Of a DNA stretch of 64,000 nucleotides, positions 23,475 to 32,776 are shown one piece after another (position 1 is the stretch's first letter; every line of letters starts with the position of its first letter). The notes beneath the pieces are model-generated. The model worked only from the letters and a program-made list of their open reading frames with translations, was not told the DNA's origin and ran no database searches. A program made the position numbers and the translations under genes. The stretch is from SBAX01 sp964646605 (GTDB lineage: Bacteria; Planctomycetota; Phycisphaerae; UBA1845): the NCBI GenBank assembly GCA_964646605.1, contig CAZYEX010000108.1, positions 1-64,000 of the forward strand. Reading direction: 5' to 3'.

Positions 23475-24002
23475 TCAGGTGAGGGGGCGTTTCTCGGCGA
23501 GGCCGGTTTGGAACTCGGTGTACTGGACCTCGATCCAGCGGAGGCCGGATTCGTCGGGCTCGGTGACACGGCATGGCAGTTGGTCCATGTCGCGGGGGGA
23601 GGGTCCGGAGCGGCGGCGGCCGGAGGCGTCGAAGTCGCTGGCGTGGCAGGGGCAAGAGAACGCGCTGCGATCGGCGGCGTAGTCGATGCCGCATCCCAGG
23701 TGCGGGCAAATCACTTGTAAACATCGGACATCGGCGTCCGGCGTCGCGCGGGTCAGCCAGACCGCCCCGACGGGGGCCGCCGGATGGTGCATGTAGGCAT
23801 CCTGCCGATCGGCGTGTACCAAGGCGCGAAGCGGCCGGCCTGGGGTGAGCGAATCCAGCGGCGCGAGGCGCAGGAAGCGCTCTTCGCGGCGCTTTCGGCG
23901 GAGAGGCTCGGTCAGGAAACGAAAGGCGGGAACGGCCACCAGCAGACCGACGGCGGCGTTCATCGCGGCGGCGAGGACTTCGAGGAACTTTCGGCGGTTC
24001 AT
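23475..24002 (-). CDS. Rieske iron-sulfur protein of a bc-type complex
   Basis: 175 residues from the ATG at 24000-24002 (GGAG about 7 nt upstream), beginning MNRRKFLEVL, a Tat-like start, with an N-terminal membrane helix. 2Fe-2S binding motifs CPHLGC and CPCHAS are intact, and the GP-x2 proline-loop region follows. It accepts electrons from quinol at the Qo site. The cytochrome b-c gene lies about 2.5 kb further on the same strand beyond two opposite-strand genes. Confidence 0.92.
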   Translation of the reverse strand: MNRRKFLEVLAAAMNAAVGLLVAVPAFRFLTEPLRRKRREERFLRLAPLDSLTPGRPLRALVHADRQDAYMHHPAAPVGAVWLTRATPDADVRCLQVICPHLGCGIDYAADRSAFSCPCHASDFDASGRRRSGPSPRDMDQLPCRVTEPDESGLRWIEVQYTEFQTGLAEKRPLT

Positions 24003-24023
24003 GCAGGGCTCCAAGCAAGGATG

Positions 24024-24677
24024 TCATGGGTCGGTGGAAGCTTGCGAGCGATGGCGAAGATACTCGACGGCGAGGGGCAAGAGTGAAATGGCGACGATGA
24101 CCAGGACGACCAGGGAGAAGTTTTCCTGCACGACGGTCAGTCCGCCGAAGAAGTACCCAGCGCCCACGCAGGCGCCGACCCAGAGCAAACCGCCGATGAC
24201 GTTGTAGGCCAGGAACCGCCGGTAGGTCATGGTTCCGATTCCCGCGACGAAGGGTGCGAAGGTGCGCACGATGGGGATGAAGCGGGCGATGATGATGGTT
24301 TTCCCGCCGTATTTTTCGAAGAAGGCGTGGGTGCGGTCGAGGTGGTCCTGCTTGATCCATCGGCCGGTGTGGCGGCGGAGGATGTGTTCGCCGAGGTATT
24401 GGCCGATCCAGTAATTGACCGTGTCGCCGAGAATGGCAGCGGCGGAAAGGACGAGGAACAAAATAAGTCCGTCCAACGAGCCGCGTCCGGCGAAGGCCCC
24501 AGCGGCGAAGAGCAAGGAGTCGCCGGGGAGGATGGGGGTGACGACGAGTCCGGTTTCGGCGAAGACGATGAGGAAGAGCACGAGATAGGTCCACAGTCCG
24601 TAGGCTTCGATCAGCCCGGCGAGGTGGTGGTCGAGGTGGAGGAGGACGTCGAAGAAACGGGCGATCAGATCAACCAT
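24024..24677 (-). CDS. DedA family (VTT domain) membrane protein
   Basis: 217 residues. Conserved FAETGLVVTPILPGDSLLFAAGAFAG, GDTVNYWIGQYLG, ARFIPIVRTFAPFVAGIGTM and the C-terminal GxxLWVG segment define DedA. These proteins are polytopic and are linked to lipid-carrier scrambling or recycling and envelope homeostasis. It overlaps the 3' end of the upstream yhhQ gene by 8 nt and precedes the Rieske gene by 21 nt, so one transcript is likely. A GGAG lies 7 nt before the ATG. Confidence 0.93.
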   Translation of the reverse strand: MVDLIARFFDVLLHLDHHLAGLIEAYGLWTYLVLFLIVFAETGLVVTPILPGDSLLFAAGAFAGRGSLDGLILFLVLSAAAILGDTVNYWIGQYLGEHILRRHTGRWIKQDHLDRTHAFFEKYGGKTIIIARFIPIVRTFAPFVAGIGTMTYRRFLAYNVIGGLLWVGACVGAGYFFGGLTVVQENFSLVVLVIVAISLLPLAVEYLRHRSQASTDP

Positions 24678-25380
24678 GCAAGCGCTCCTCGTGGCCGAGG
24701 AAGCGGTCGATCAGGCCGTGGATCAGGTAAATCAGCGGGGTGATGAGTACGGCGATCAGCAGCTTGTAGGAGTAGTTTCCGATCGCGACCTGGGCGAACT
24801 TGGACCAGGTGAGTTCGTAACCCGGGACACCGAGCATCGCCGGGAGGCGGAATCCGACGAAGAGCACGACGAACGTATCGACGAGCTGACTGATCACGGT
24901 GCTTCCCGTGGCGCGGAGCCACAACATGCGTCCTGCGGTGTAACGTTTGAGGGCCTGGAAGAGAGTGACGTCGAGAAGTTGGGCGATGAGAAACGCGGCG
25001 AGCGATCCGACAATGATCCACATGGATTGGCCGAAGACTTTGGCGAACGTGTCGTGCGGAACGGGCGAACTCTCCCACGCCGGAACCTGAATCGCGGCGA
25101 AAAGCACGATGAACGCGTAACAGATCATGCCCACGGCGAGGAACGTGAGTCGACGGACGCCTGCCTGGCCGAAGTATTCGTTGATGAGGTCGGTGGTGAT
25201 GAAGACCACGGGCCAGGGGATGACACCGATGGAGAGCACGACCTCCGTTAGCCCGGTCCAGCCGAGTCCGTAAGCGGGCATGGAGAAAAGCTTTCCGCCG
25301 GTCAGTTCGCCGAGAATGGCGTTGGTCAGAAAGAACCCCCCGAGGATGAAATATATCCAGTCGCGGCGTGTGGTGGGCAA
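24670..25380 (-). CDS. yhhQ: Queuosine precursor transporter (YhhQ/VUT family)
   Basis: 236 residues from a TTG start (AAGGGA 8 nt upstream). Six hydrophobic segments. Family signatures are GEL.GGKLFS near the N-terminus, ITTDLINEYFGQAGVRRLTFL, and LDVTLFQALKRYT with SQLVDTFVVLF. YhhQ imports deazaguanine precursors for tRNA queuosine modification; that role comes from the family. The 3' end overlaps dedA. Confidence 0.9.
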   Translation of the reverse strand: MPTTRRDWIYFILGGFFLTNAILGELTGGKLFSMPAYGLGWTGLTEVVLSIGVIPWPVVFITTDLINEYFGQAGVRRLTFLAVGMICYAFIVLFAAIQVPAWESSPVPHDTFAKVFGQSMWIIVGSLAAFLIAQLLDVTLFQALKRYTAGRMLWLRATGSTVISQLVDTFVVLFVGFRLPAMLGVPGYELTWSKFAQVAIGNYSYKLLIAVLITPLIYLIHGLIDRFLGHEERLHG

Positions 25381-25422
25381 GCGGTCTATCCCTTACACCG
25401 ACATCTGACTCATGCGGAACGG

Positions 25423-25444
25423 CACTGGCAGCAAGCTGCCAGTG
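25423..25444. repeat. Short perfect palindrome ending CAGTGGCACC
   Basis: CACTGGCAGC and GCTGCCAGTG arms with an AA loop, then GCACC. It shares its outline but not its inner bases with the copy at 17064-17083. Confidence 0.65.
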
Positions 25445-25512
25445 GCACCCGCCATCGGCACCCGCCAACGGTCCTTCTCTGTAGTGTCGCGGCGGGAGTG
25501 CATCGCTGCAAG

Positions 25513-26097
25513 CTACAACGAGGGAGTGCGCGACTGTGCGGCGCGCCAGCGGTCGATCATGGGTCGGAGAATTCGGACGGCGTCGAATTCGTCCGCGAGG
25601 GCGAAGCGGAGGATGGTCCGGTTGAGCGGGGCGCGAAGGTCGGGGTGTGAGATTCGCGGCAAGAGGGTCGCGCGTTGCTGCTCCTCGGGGAGGAAGGACT
25701 CGAAGGAGGCGTCGTCCTCGTCGTCGGCGAGCTCGAAGGGGTAGCGGAGTTCGAGGCGGTCGGCGTCGAAGGTCATGCGGCCGAACGAGCCTAGCGAAAA
25801 ACGGAGTTGGCTCGACGATGCGACGATGCCGAGGCTGCCGGGCCAACCAGCGAACAGCAACCAGCGCAGAGCTTTGCACGCCGTCCAGAGGGCGGCGAGG
25901 GGCATGGGCAAGGCGATGATCGCCACGCTGTATTCCACGAGGCGGTTGGATACGCTGGAGGGGACGAAGTGCAAGTCGCGGTAGATGAGCGCGGTCGTGG
26001 CGGAAAGCAGGACGGTCGGGACGCCCCATACCAGTGCGCGGGTCAGGGCGCGAGTTCGTGAGACGGGGAGAAGGATGGCGTCGGGATCGCTTTGCAT
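25513..26097 (-). CDS. Unrecognised protein with two membrane helices
   Basis: 194 residues from the ATG at 26095-26097; the frame is open further up but would overlap the VWA gene. Hydrophobic segments ALVWGVPTVLLSATTALIY and VAIIALPMPLAALWTACKAL near the N-terminus are followed by a soluble acidic domain (FELADDEDDASFESFLPEE). No family recognised. Third gene of a minus-strand set after the TPR and VWA genes (38 nt gap), so it may belong to the same membrane assembly. Confidence 0.65.
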   Translation of the reverse strand: MQSDPDAILLPVSRTRALTRALVWGVPTVLLSATTALIYRDLHFVPSSVSNRLVEYSVAIIALPMPLAALWTACKALRWLLFAGWPGSLGIVASSSQLRFSLGSFGRMTFDADRLELRYPFELADDEDDASFESFLPEEQQRATLLPRISHPDLRAPLNRTILRFALADEFDAVRILRPMIDRWRAAQSRTPSL

Positions 26098-26135
26098 GGT
26101 CCGGATGCGGTTTCGCGTGAACGGGCCCGGTTTCG

Positions 26136-28154
26136 TCAGGCGAACACGCGGCGATTGTAGATGATCCACTCCAACAAGAGGATGACGAGGATCGCCAGGA
26201 GCAAATAGGGCCAAGCGGGCTCGGTCACGGTGATGCCGGCCACGCGGGGCTGCAGGCCGTCGCCGCCCAGTTCGACCACGGGGGCGGGGGCGATGTTGCT
26301 CTCCGTGGCGTTGAAGAGGTTGACGGCGAAGAGCTCGTCGCCAGGGACGGCCGGCTCGACCTTATACAGGCCGACGGAGCGCGTTCGGGGGTAGTGGATG
26401 GTGTCGCTGCCGGCGGTGGGGACGGAATCGGTCGTTCCGCTCGGGGTCTGGATTCGGATCTCGGTGGTTCCCGCGGGCACGGAGAGGGTCACCGGTTCGC
26501 CGGGGGCGAGGCCTCGTCTTCCAACGGCCACGACGTTCGAGGCGAGGAAGTCGATGGCGTTCTGGATGAAGACGACGAAGTCGACGCTGGCCACCCAGTC
26601 GGTGTTCATGCGCGGCCCACCCAGCTCATCGTTTACGATGAGGCCGAAGGCGCTGATGAGGAACTGCCCGGCGTCGCGAGTCAGATGGGCGAGGAGGGAA
26701 GAGGTTTGACCGTCGATGATGGAGACCGCGTCGCGCGGCAGGGCAAGGGTGAACCACTGGGAAACTTCGATGGTTTCCACGGCGACGTAGCGCAGGACGG
26801 GGTGGGTTTCATCCCAATCGAAGATGATCTGATCGTCGATGAGAGGTCCGATCGAGAGGCCGGTGAGCGTCGGGACGGCGCCCCAGAAGAAGTAGTTTCC
26901 GCGCGGGAGTCGGGCCGAGGAAACGCGATCGAACATGACCACGTCGAAGGGGCTGCGCTCGCCGTCCACGAGGCGGGCGTCGGGGGCGCTCTCGTAGGCC
27001 GCGGGAGTGAGCAAGGTCAATTCCAGGGGTAGAGTTCGCAGGACGTTTTCGAGAAACAGGTTGCCCTCGCCGACCAGCAGGACCTTCAAGCGTTTGGGGG
27101 GCGGAAGGACGGTCCAGGCGCGGTTGTCGATGGAAAGGGCGTCGTCGAGGTTGAGGACGACCTCGACGGCGCCGCCGCCCGCGAACTCAATGCGATCGAA
27201 GACGGCGAGCTTGGCGGAGTCGACCGCGATGGATGCCGCGGCGTTGTCATCGGCGTCGCGTGCGCCCGGGCCGAGCTGGAGGGTTTGGACATCGACGTTC
27301 TCGCCGTCGATGTAGAGGGTCACGTCCACGGTGCGCGGCTGGGGCGAGAAGTTCTGGACGGAGGCGACGACTTCGAGGAGTACGGGGCGGTCGTAGTCGC
27401 GGCGGGCGTCCATGGTCACAATGCCGACGTTGTCGTCGCGTTTGCCGATGCGGGTGACCTGCATCCGAGACATGTCGAGCTTTTCAGGATTCACTTTCTT
27501 GGCGTCCTCGATGCGGCCGTCGGTGAAGAGAAAAACGGAGGCGTCCGGGGCGGTGGATTCGGGAGCGATGTCGCTGCCGGGACGCTCGCCGCCGATGATG
27601 AGGTTCTGCGCGTAAGCCTCGGCCAGGGCGATCGCCTCACCCAGCGAGGAGGTGCTTTGCGTCTGTTCGATGGAGTCGATCTGGCGTTTCAAGGCACTCT
27701 TGTCGTTGTTGAAGGAGGAGGCGACGTTGGCACGGTCGGAGAAGGCGATGACCATGGCCCGGGCGTCGCCGCCGAGGTTGTCGATGCAACGCTTGGCGCT
27801 TTCCTTGGCGAGGTCGAGGCGCGTACGAGCGCCCTCCTCGAGGACGGACATCGAGGCGGAGTTGTCGATCAGCAGGATGACGGTGTCCTCGGCGGTTTCG
27901 GCTCGTTGCCAGATGGGTCTGCCGAGAGCGATCGCGGCGAGGATGAGTACGAGAAGTTGCAAGAGCAGCAAGAGGTTCCTTCGCAGTCGCTGAAAAGGGG
28001 CGTTGACGTGGAGGTCTTCGACGGCGCGTTTCCAGAGCAAAGTGGAAGGGACGAGTCGAACCTGGCGGCGGAGTTTGAGAAAGTACAGGGCGATGAGCGG
28101 CGGAAGGGTAAGGGCCGCGGCGACACCGATCGTAAACGGGTCGAGGAAAGTCAT
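26136..28154 (-). CDS. BatA-like membrane protein with VWA domain
   Basis: 672 residues. The N-terminus (MTFLDPFTIGVAAALTLPPL, then FLKLRRQVRLVPSTLLWKR) is the BatA/DUF-type pair of helices. The VWA domain follows with the MIDAS motif DNSASM (about residue 97-102) and a Thr/Asp later. A long beta-rich periplasmic region leads to a final helix (AWPYLLLAILVILLLEWIIY). Such proteins usually accompany MoxR ATPases; none is in the window. It starts 3 nt after the TPR gene stop. Confidence 0.85.
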   Translation of the reverse strand: MTFLDPFTIGVAAALTLPPLIALYFLKLRRQVRLVPSTLLWKRAVEDLHVNAPFQRLRRNLLLLLQLLVLILAAIALGRPIWQRAETAEDTVILLIDNSASMSVLEEGARTRLDLAKESAKRCIDNLGGDARAMVIAFSDRANVASSFNNDKSALKRQIDSIEQTQSTSSLGEAIALAEAYAQNLIIGGERPGSDIAPESTAPDASVFLFTDGRIEDAKKVNPEKLDMSRMQVTRIGKRDDNVGIVTMDARRDYDRPVLLEVVASVQNFSPQPRTVDVTLYIDGENVDVQTLQLGPGARDADDNAAASIAVDSAKLAVFDRIEFAGGGAVEVVLNLDDALSIDNRAWTVLPPPKRLKVLLVGEGNLFLENVLRTLPLELTLLTPAAYESAPDARLVDGERSPFDVVMFDRVSSARLPRGNYFFWGAVPTLTGLSIGPLIDDQIIFDWDETHPVLRYVAVETIEVSQWFTLALPRDAVSIIDGQTSSLLAHLTRDAGQFLISAFGLIVNDELGGPRMNTDWVASVDFVVFIQNAIDFLASNVVAVGRRGLAPGEPVTLSVPAGTTEIRIQTPSGTTDSVPTAGSDTIHYPRTRSVGLYKVEPAVPGDELFAVNLFNATESNIAPAPVVELGGDGLQPRVAGITVTEPAWPYLLLAILVILLLEWIIYNRRVFA

Positions 28155-28157
28155 GGG

Positions 28158-29219
28158 TTACGGTTCAGTCCGCACGGGTAGACCTATTCGTTCCAACAGT
28201 TTGGTCCAGCGCGGGTCCTTGTGCAGGCTCTTGAACATCGGATCGAACGGCAGTTCGAGTAGCTGCGGGGAGCGGTCGGTAAAGGCCTTGTCCAGCCAAC
28301 TGAAGGCGGGCTCGATGTCCGCGGCGGCGGCGTAGGGGCGGGCCAGGTCGATGGGGGAAACGAAACGTTCCCGTGAAATGGGGTTCAACTCCTGATTGGT
28401 TTCGGCGGCGGCGAGGCTGCGTCCGGCCGCGGCGTGGACGGCGCCGAGGTAGGCGATGGGCGAGGGGTCGTCCCCGCAAAGCGAGCGGGCCTTTTGCGCC
28501 GCGGCGGTGGCGTCGTCGAGCTTGGACTGGGCGACGTATGCGCGGGCGAGTTGGAGGTAGGCGGGGTAGTAGTTTGGGGCGAGCTTGGTGAGCTTGACAA
28601 GTTGGGCCTCGGCCTCGCCGTGGTGTGCCATCGCCAGGAGGGTCAAGCCGAGTCGCAGGTTGGCGGCGATACCCTGCGGATCGAGTTCGAGAGCGCGGCG
28701 GCTTTCGCGAAGGGCGTCCTCGTTACGATTCATCGCCAGAAGGCAGGCCGAGTAGCTGAGGTGGGCTTCGATGGACTTTGGATCCAGCTCAATGGCCCGT
28801 TGGAACTCCGGCTCTGCGGTTTTGAAGCTCCATTCGTAGTAGAGCTTGAGGAGGGCGAGGGCGAGGTGGGCGTCGGCGAGTCGGTCGTCGAGTTCGAGGG
28901 CCTTGGCCGCGGCGGTCTTGGCTTGGGGGACAAGTTGGTACGGGGTCGCGTGGCCGAGGTAGGCAAGCTCGCTGTAGGCGATGGAGAGCGCGGCGTGTGC
29001 CCGGGCCTGACGAGGGTCGGTTTCGATGACTTGCTTGAATAGCTCGGCGGCCTTGGCGATGTCGGCGGGCGTGTAAGCCCGCATGAGTTTGCGCCCCTGC
29101 TCGTACGCCTCGCTCGACGAGGGGCGGTCTGACGCCGGAGCGGGGGCGGTTTGAAGCCCGCCGACGCCGATCAGCGTCGAGGCGAGGGCGAGCAATTCGA
29201 TAAAGAGGGTTGTGGTCAT
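28158..29219 (-). CDS. Secreted TPR-repeat protein
   Basis: 353 residues. Signal-like N-terminus (MTTTLFIELLALASTLIGVG), then about six TPR units (AKAAELFKQVIETDP, EPEFQRAIELDPKSIEAH, ALRESRRALELDPQG and others), ending DPRWTKLLERIGLP, a common C-terminus of TPR proteins. It probably acts as a scaffold for the VWA protein encoded 3 nt downstream, though this is inferred only from gene order. A GGAG lies 7 nt before the ATG. Confidence 0.82.
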   Translation of the reverse strand: MTTTLFIELLALASTLIGVGGLQTAPAPASDRPSSSEAYEQGRKLMRAYTPADIAKAAELFKQVIETDPRQARAHAALSIAYSELAYLGHATPYQLVPQAKTAAAKALELDDRLADAHLALALLKLYYEWSFKTAEPEFQRAIELDPKSIEAHLSYSACLLAMNRNEDALRESRRALELDPQGIAANLRLGLTLLAMAHHGEAEAQLVKLTKLAPNYYPAYLQLARAYVAQSKLDDATAAAQKARSLCGDDPSPIAYLGAVHAAAGRSLAAAETNQELNPISRERFVSPIDLARPYAAAADIEPAFSWLDKAFTDRSPQLLELPFDPMFKSLHKDPRWTKLLERIGLPVRTEP

Positions 29220-29456
29220 TCAATTCTCCGGTCATCAAAACGGTTCCCGGACCATCGGTGCATCGTGGGCGAAGTATACCCGAACGGGAGGGGGCGGTGA
29301 ACGGCGCGGCGGCGTTGCAAGCGCCGTCCCCGGCGAAAGAAGCGTAGGCGACGGCGTGGGCGTGTCCGATCCTGTGCGCCCGATAAGGCGAGTTGCAAAT
29401 CCTGCCGGTGGAAGTGAGAATCCCTAAGAACCCCGTACGGGGTCGGCGGATGCGAA

Positions 29457-31151
29457 ATGAGCGATAACACGCAACAGGCAGCGCATGGTAGGCAGGCTCC
29501 CCATCGCGAGGGGATCAAGGAGACCATCGAGTCAATCGTCATTGCGCTGATTCTGGCCTTTGTTTTCCGGGCGTTCGTGGTCGAGGCGTTTGTGATCCCG
29601 ACCGGGTCGATGGCTCCGACCTTGTACGGGGCCCACGGGACCATTTTGTGCGAGGATTGCGGGACGGAGTTCGCCTATGGGGTCCGCGATCTGGATGACC
29701 AGCGGCAAGCGACCCCGGTCGGCGCCAGCGCCCACGCCATCTGCCCGAACTGCAACCACGACAACTCGGACCTGCCCATCAGCGATGAGCAACGCAACGC
29801 GGAAAAGGGCGACCGCATTCTGGTTCTGAAATGGCCGTTCGACTTGGCCGGCAAGTGGCTGGACCCCAGGCGCTGGGACGTGATCGTCTTCAAGGACCCC
29901 GCGGACGGCACCACCAATTTCATCAAGCGGCTTGCGGGACTGCCCAACGAAGTGCTGATGATCCTCGACGGAGACGTCTATTCCGCACCCACGGGGGAAC
30001 TCTCGGCGAGCGCTCTGGAGGAACTCGAGCGTCAACGGCATGAAAAACACGAACTCACGGTGGGGAAGCGAAACGGGCGGCTGGAGCCGCTCTCCGCCGC
30101 AGTGTTCGAGGAGCTGGACGAAAAGCTGGTCATCGCCCGCAAGATGCCCTCGGCGCAGGCACCGCTGTGGTTCGTGGTGTACGATCACGACTACCCGCCG
30201 CGAAAACTGGACGCCCACCAGCCGCGTTGGACGCCGGGGTTCGGGACCAACTCCGGATGGGACGCAGGTCGGCGGCGCGTGCTGTTCAAGGACCGCGACA
30301 AGCCCGGCGACTACATCGACCTGACGCAAAAGGAGATCCGCGCCACCTGCGCCTACAACATTCACGCGGCGCCCGCGCCGCCGGTTTCCGATCAGCGCGT
30401 CCGATTCGTGCTGACCCCCGAAGGGTTGGAGGGTCGAGTGCTGATCCGGTTGGCGAAGTCGGGGCGGAACCTCTGGGCGGAAGTGGAGATGGGCGGGCGG
30501 GTCAGTCTGTACGAATCGAATGAAGTGCCAACGGTCGTCACTCCGCGGATGGTCTCGAAGGAACTGCCGCGGTTCCTCCCCGGCCGGGCGCTGGAGATCG
30601 GCTTTGAGAACGTGGACTATCGGCTGGCTCTGCACGTTGCGGGCGAGGAGGTGCTGGTCAGTTCGTCGGACCGCGCTTCGCCGGCCTACTATGGACCCAA
30701 CGTCAAGGTCCTTCGACAGATGCGCCGCGAAGCGCCGTCCGTGACCCCGCGCCTCGTGGCCGAGGCCGGGAACTTCGAGCTTAGCCATCTCGTCGTGGAG
30801 CGCGACGAATATTACTACCACGATTCCAAACAAGCGGCGTTGGCGAAACTTCCCTGGGCCCCGCGCGGCGGATGGGGAAGCCCCAACAGTCCCATCCTGC
30901 TTCGCGAGGGCGAGTTTTTTATGCTCGGCGACAACACCGCGGCGAGCAAAGATTCCCGCCTCTGGGATGACGTTGGGGGGCACCTCAAGGAGCGCGGAGA
31001 AGCCTTTCAGCTCGGGACCGTGCCCCGCGATCAGCTCATCGGGAAGGCGTTTTTCGTCTATTGGCCCAACGGGTACCGCTTCAAGTGGCTGCCCATCTTC
31101 GGCGATTGGGGACCGGTGCCCGACGTGGGGCGGATGCGCTGGATTCGTTAG
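29457..31151 (+). CDS. lepB: Signal peptidase I, oversized with zinc-ribbon-like and long inserts
   Basis: 564 residues, about twice the usual size. One N-terminal membrane helix, then PTGSMAPTL with Ser51 as nucleophile. Next comes a CEDC...CPNC zinc-ribbon-like insert (about 65-105) and the catalytic Lys in NFIKRLAGLP (about 157). An insert of over 300 residues of unclear fold precedes the last family box EFFMLGDNTAASKDSRLW (about 485-505). The catalytic Ser-Lys dyad is intact. It removes signal peptides at the outer face of the inner membrane. A CCCCGTACGGGG palindrome lies just before the start. Confidence 0.92.
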   Translation: MSDNTQQAAHGRQAPHREGIKETIESIVIALILAFVFRAFVVEAFVIPTGSMAPTLYGAHGTILCEDCGTEFAYGVRDLDDQRQATPVGASAHAICPNCNHDNSDLPISDEQRNAEKGDRILVLKWPFDLAGKWLDPRRWDVIVFKDPADGTTNFIKRLAGLPNEVLMILDGDVYSAPTGELSASALEELERQRHEKHELTVGKRNGRLEPLSAAVFEELDEKLVIARKMPSAQAPLWFVVYDHDYPPRKLDAHQPRWTPGFGTNSGWDAGRRRVLFKDRDKPGDYIDLTQKEIRATCAYNIHAAPAPPVSDQRVRFVLTPEGLEGRVLIRLAKSGRNLWAEVEMGGRVSLYESNEVPTVVTPRMVSKELPRFLPGRALEIGFENVDYRLALHVAGEEVLVSSSDRASPAYYGPNVKVLRQMRREAPSVTPRLVAEAGNFELSHLVVERDEYYYHDSKQAALAKLPWAPRGGWGSPNSPILLREGEFFMLGDNTAASKDSRLWDDVGGHLKERGEAFQLGTVPRDQLIGKAFFVYWPNGYRFKWLPIFGDWGPVPDVGRMRWIR

Positions 31152-31186
31152 CGCAAACCACTCGCGGAATTCGACGGACAAGGCGG

Positions 31187-32740
31187 TCAGAACTCATGCG
31201 CCGGCCGGTCCATGCCGTCGTCGATGTGCTGTTGGGTGGACTGTTCGCCGTCAAAACTGAAGAGGATGGGTTCGTCGTCAATGCGGGCGCTGAGGTGCGC
31301 GGGACGCTTCCACACCTTGTGAATGCGTTTGAGTGTTTCCGTCGCGTATTTGATGTCCAAATCAGCGCCGTTGTGACGATGCGTCAAATGCAGTTCACCG
31401 CGATTGCGATAATTCCCGTCGGTCACGAAGATGTAGGGTTGCGCGTGGTTGGTGAGCATGAACAGTAATTGCTGTTTGACCTTGTCGAAGTCATGATTGA
31501 CCACTACCATTTTTCCCGTGGCGGGGTCTTGTCGGTATTGATACAGCTTCTGGTCCTCGACGAATTCGGGAGTGAGGTACTCGTCCAGGAAGGTCACGTC
31601 GTTGTAGAGTGCGCGGACTTGGTAGATTTTCTCGCGCCCCGGTGATCCCTGCCCGACCACGCGTCCCTTGGGGGCTTTGTCCTTTCCCCATTCGCGGCGG
31701 ACGGACATGTCGTCGCAGGCGTCGTAGCGGGGACCATAGCGACCGGTGTTCCAACGGCGTTCAATGTCGCGAAGCAGTTCGATGCCGATCTTGTAAGGAT
31801 TCAGACGTCCCGGTGAGGTGGCCAATGTACCCGCGTGATGCTCGCAATAATCAATGACTTCGTCATCGCGCAGTACATAGTTGGTCATGATCGTGGAATG
31901 CCAATAGCTCGCCCAGCCTTCGTTGAGGATTTTGGTCTGCCCCTGGGGAGCGAAGTAATACGCCTCCTCGCGAATCAAGGAAAGGACATCGGCCTCCCAG
32001 TCTTCCAGCGGGGCGTTTTCGAGAAGAAACAGAAGAAGGTCGCGCGTGGGGCTCAGAGGGAATCGGTCTTTGTCTTTCTCGGCCTCCGCCTGTTTGGCGG
32101 CACGGTCACTGGCCATCCGTGAGGGCGGGTTGATGTATCGATCCATGTATGTTTTCGCCGGAAAGCGCACCACGGACTCGCGGGCGCGCTTCTGACGTTC
32201 TTCGGTGGGAATGGCCTCCTCCTGACGACGCATGAACATGGAATGGGGATCAATGAGGTTTTCCAGTGAAAGGAATGTGTCGATGCGTTGCTCGACCTCA
32301 TCGAGTCCGAACCGCTCAGTGTACCGCCGGATGCGCGTGGCATGGTTGGCCATGTCGTCGATCATCCTGCGGTTGGTGCGGCTGAACGAGACGTTGTTCT
32401 TGAAGAAGTCGCAGTGTGCGTATACGTGGGCCATGACGGTCTTATGATCGACAAGCATGTTGTCGAGCAGGAGGTAGGCATAGCAGGGATTGTTGTTGAT
32501 GACCATTTCGTAAATGCGACTCAGGCCGTATTGGTTTTGTTTGCGCAGGCGCTCATACTCCATTCCAAACCGCCAGTGAGGATAGCGCTGGGGAAATCCG
32601 CCGTAGGCCGCGACCTGGGCCATCTGCTCGGAGGTCAACACCTCGAAGACGGTAGGGAAAAAGTCGAGCCCCTCCCGCCGAGCGAATTCGGCGATCACTT
32701 GCGCATGTCTGGCCAGTTCCTTGGGTAGCGTTGGGTTCAT
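31187..32740 (-). CDS. spoVR: SpoVR family protein
   Basis: 517 residues, typical length. FFPTVFEVLTSEQMAQVAAYGGFPQRY is cut into the family's opening block; GMEYERLRKQNQYGLSRIYE and NNNPCYAYLL follow, and the C-terminal half has LNEGWASYWH and LGIELLRDIE-like IGIELLRDIERRW. Homologues are B. subtilis SpoVR and E. coli YcgB. Third gene of the prkA-yeaH-spoVR set, 36 nt after yeaH. The biochemical role is not established. Confidence 0.95.
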   Translation of the reverse strand: MNPTLPKELARHAQVIAEFARREGLDFFPTVFEVLTSEQMAQVAAYGGFPQRYPHWRFGMEYERLRKQNQYGLSRIYEMVINNNPCYAYLLLDNMLVDHKTVMAHVYAHCDFFKNNVSFSRTNRRMIDDMANHATRIRRYTERFGLDEVEQRIDTFLSLENLIDPHSMFMRRQEEAIPTEERQKRARESVVRFPAKTYMDRYINPPSRMASDRAAKQAEAEKDKDRFPLSPTRDLLLFLLENAPLEDWEADVLSLIREEAYYFAPQGQTKILNEGWASYWHSTIMTNYVLRDDEVIDYCEHHAGTLATSPGRLNPYKIGIELLRDIERRWNTGRYGPRYDACDDMSVRREWGKDKAPKGRVVGQGSPGREKIYQVRALYNDVTFLDEYLTPEFVEDQKLYQYRQDPATGKMVVVNHDFDKVKQQLLFMLTNHAQPYIFVTDGNYRNRGELHLTHRHNGADLDIKYATETLKRIHKVWKRPAHLSARIDDEPILFSFDGEQSTQQHIDDGMDRPAHEF

Positions 32741-32776
32741 GGGATGTTTACACCGCGTCGGCCGCGAGCCGAGCGC

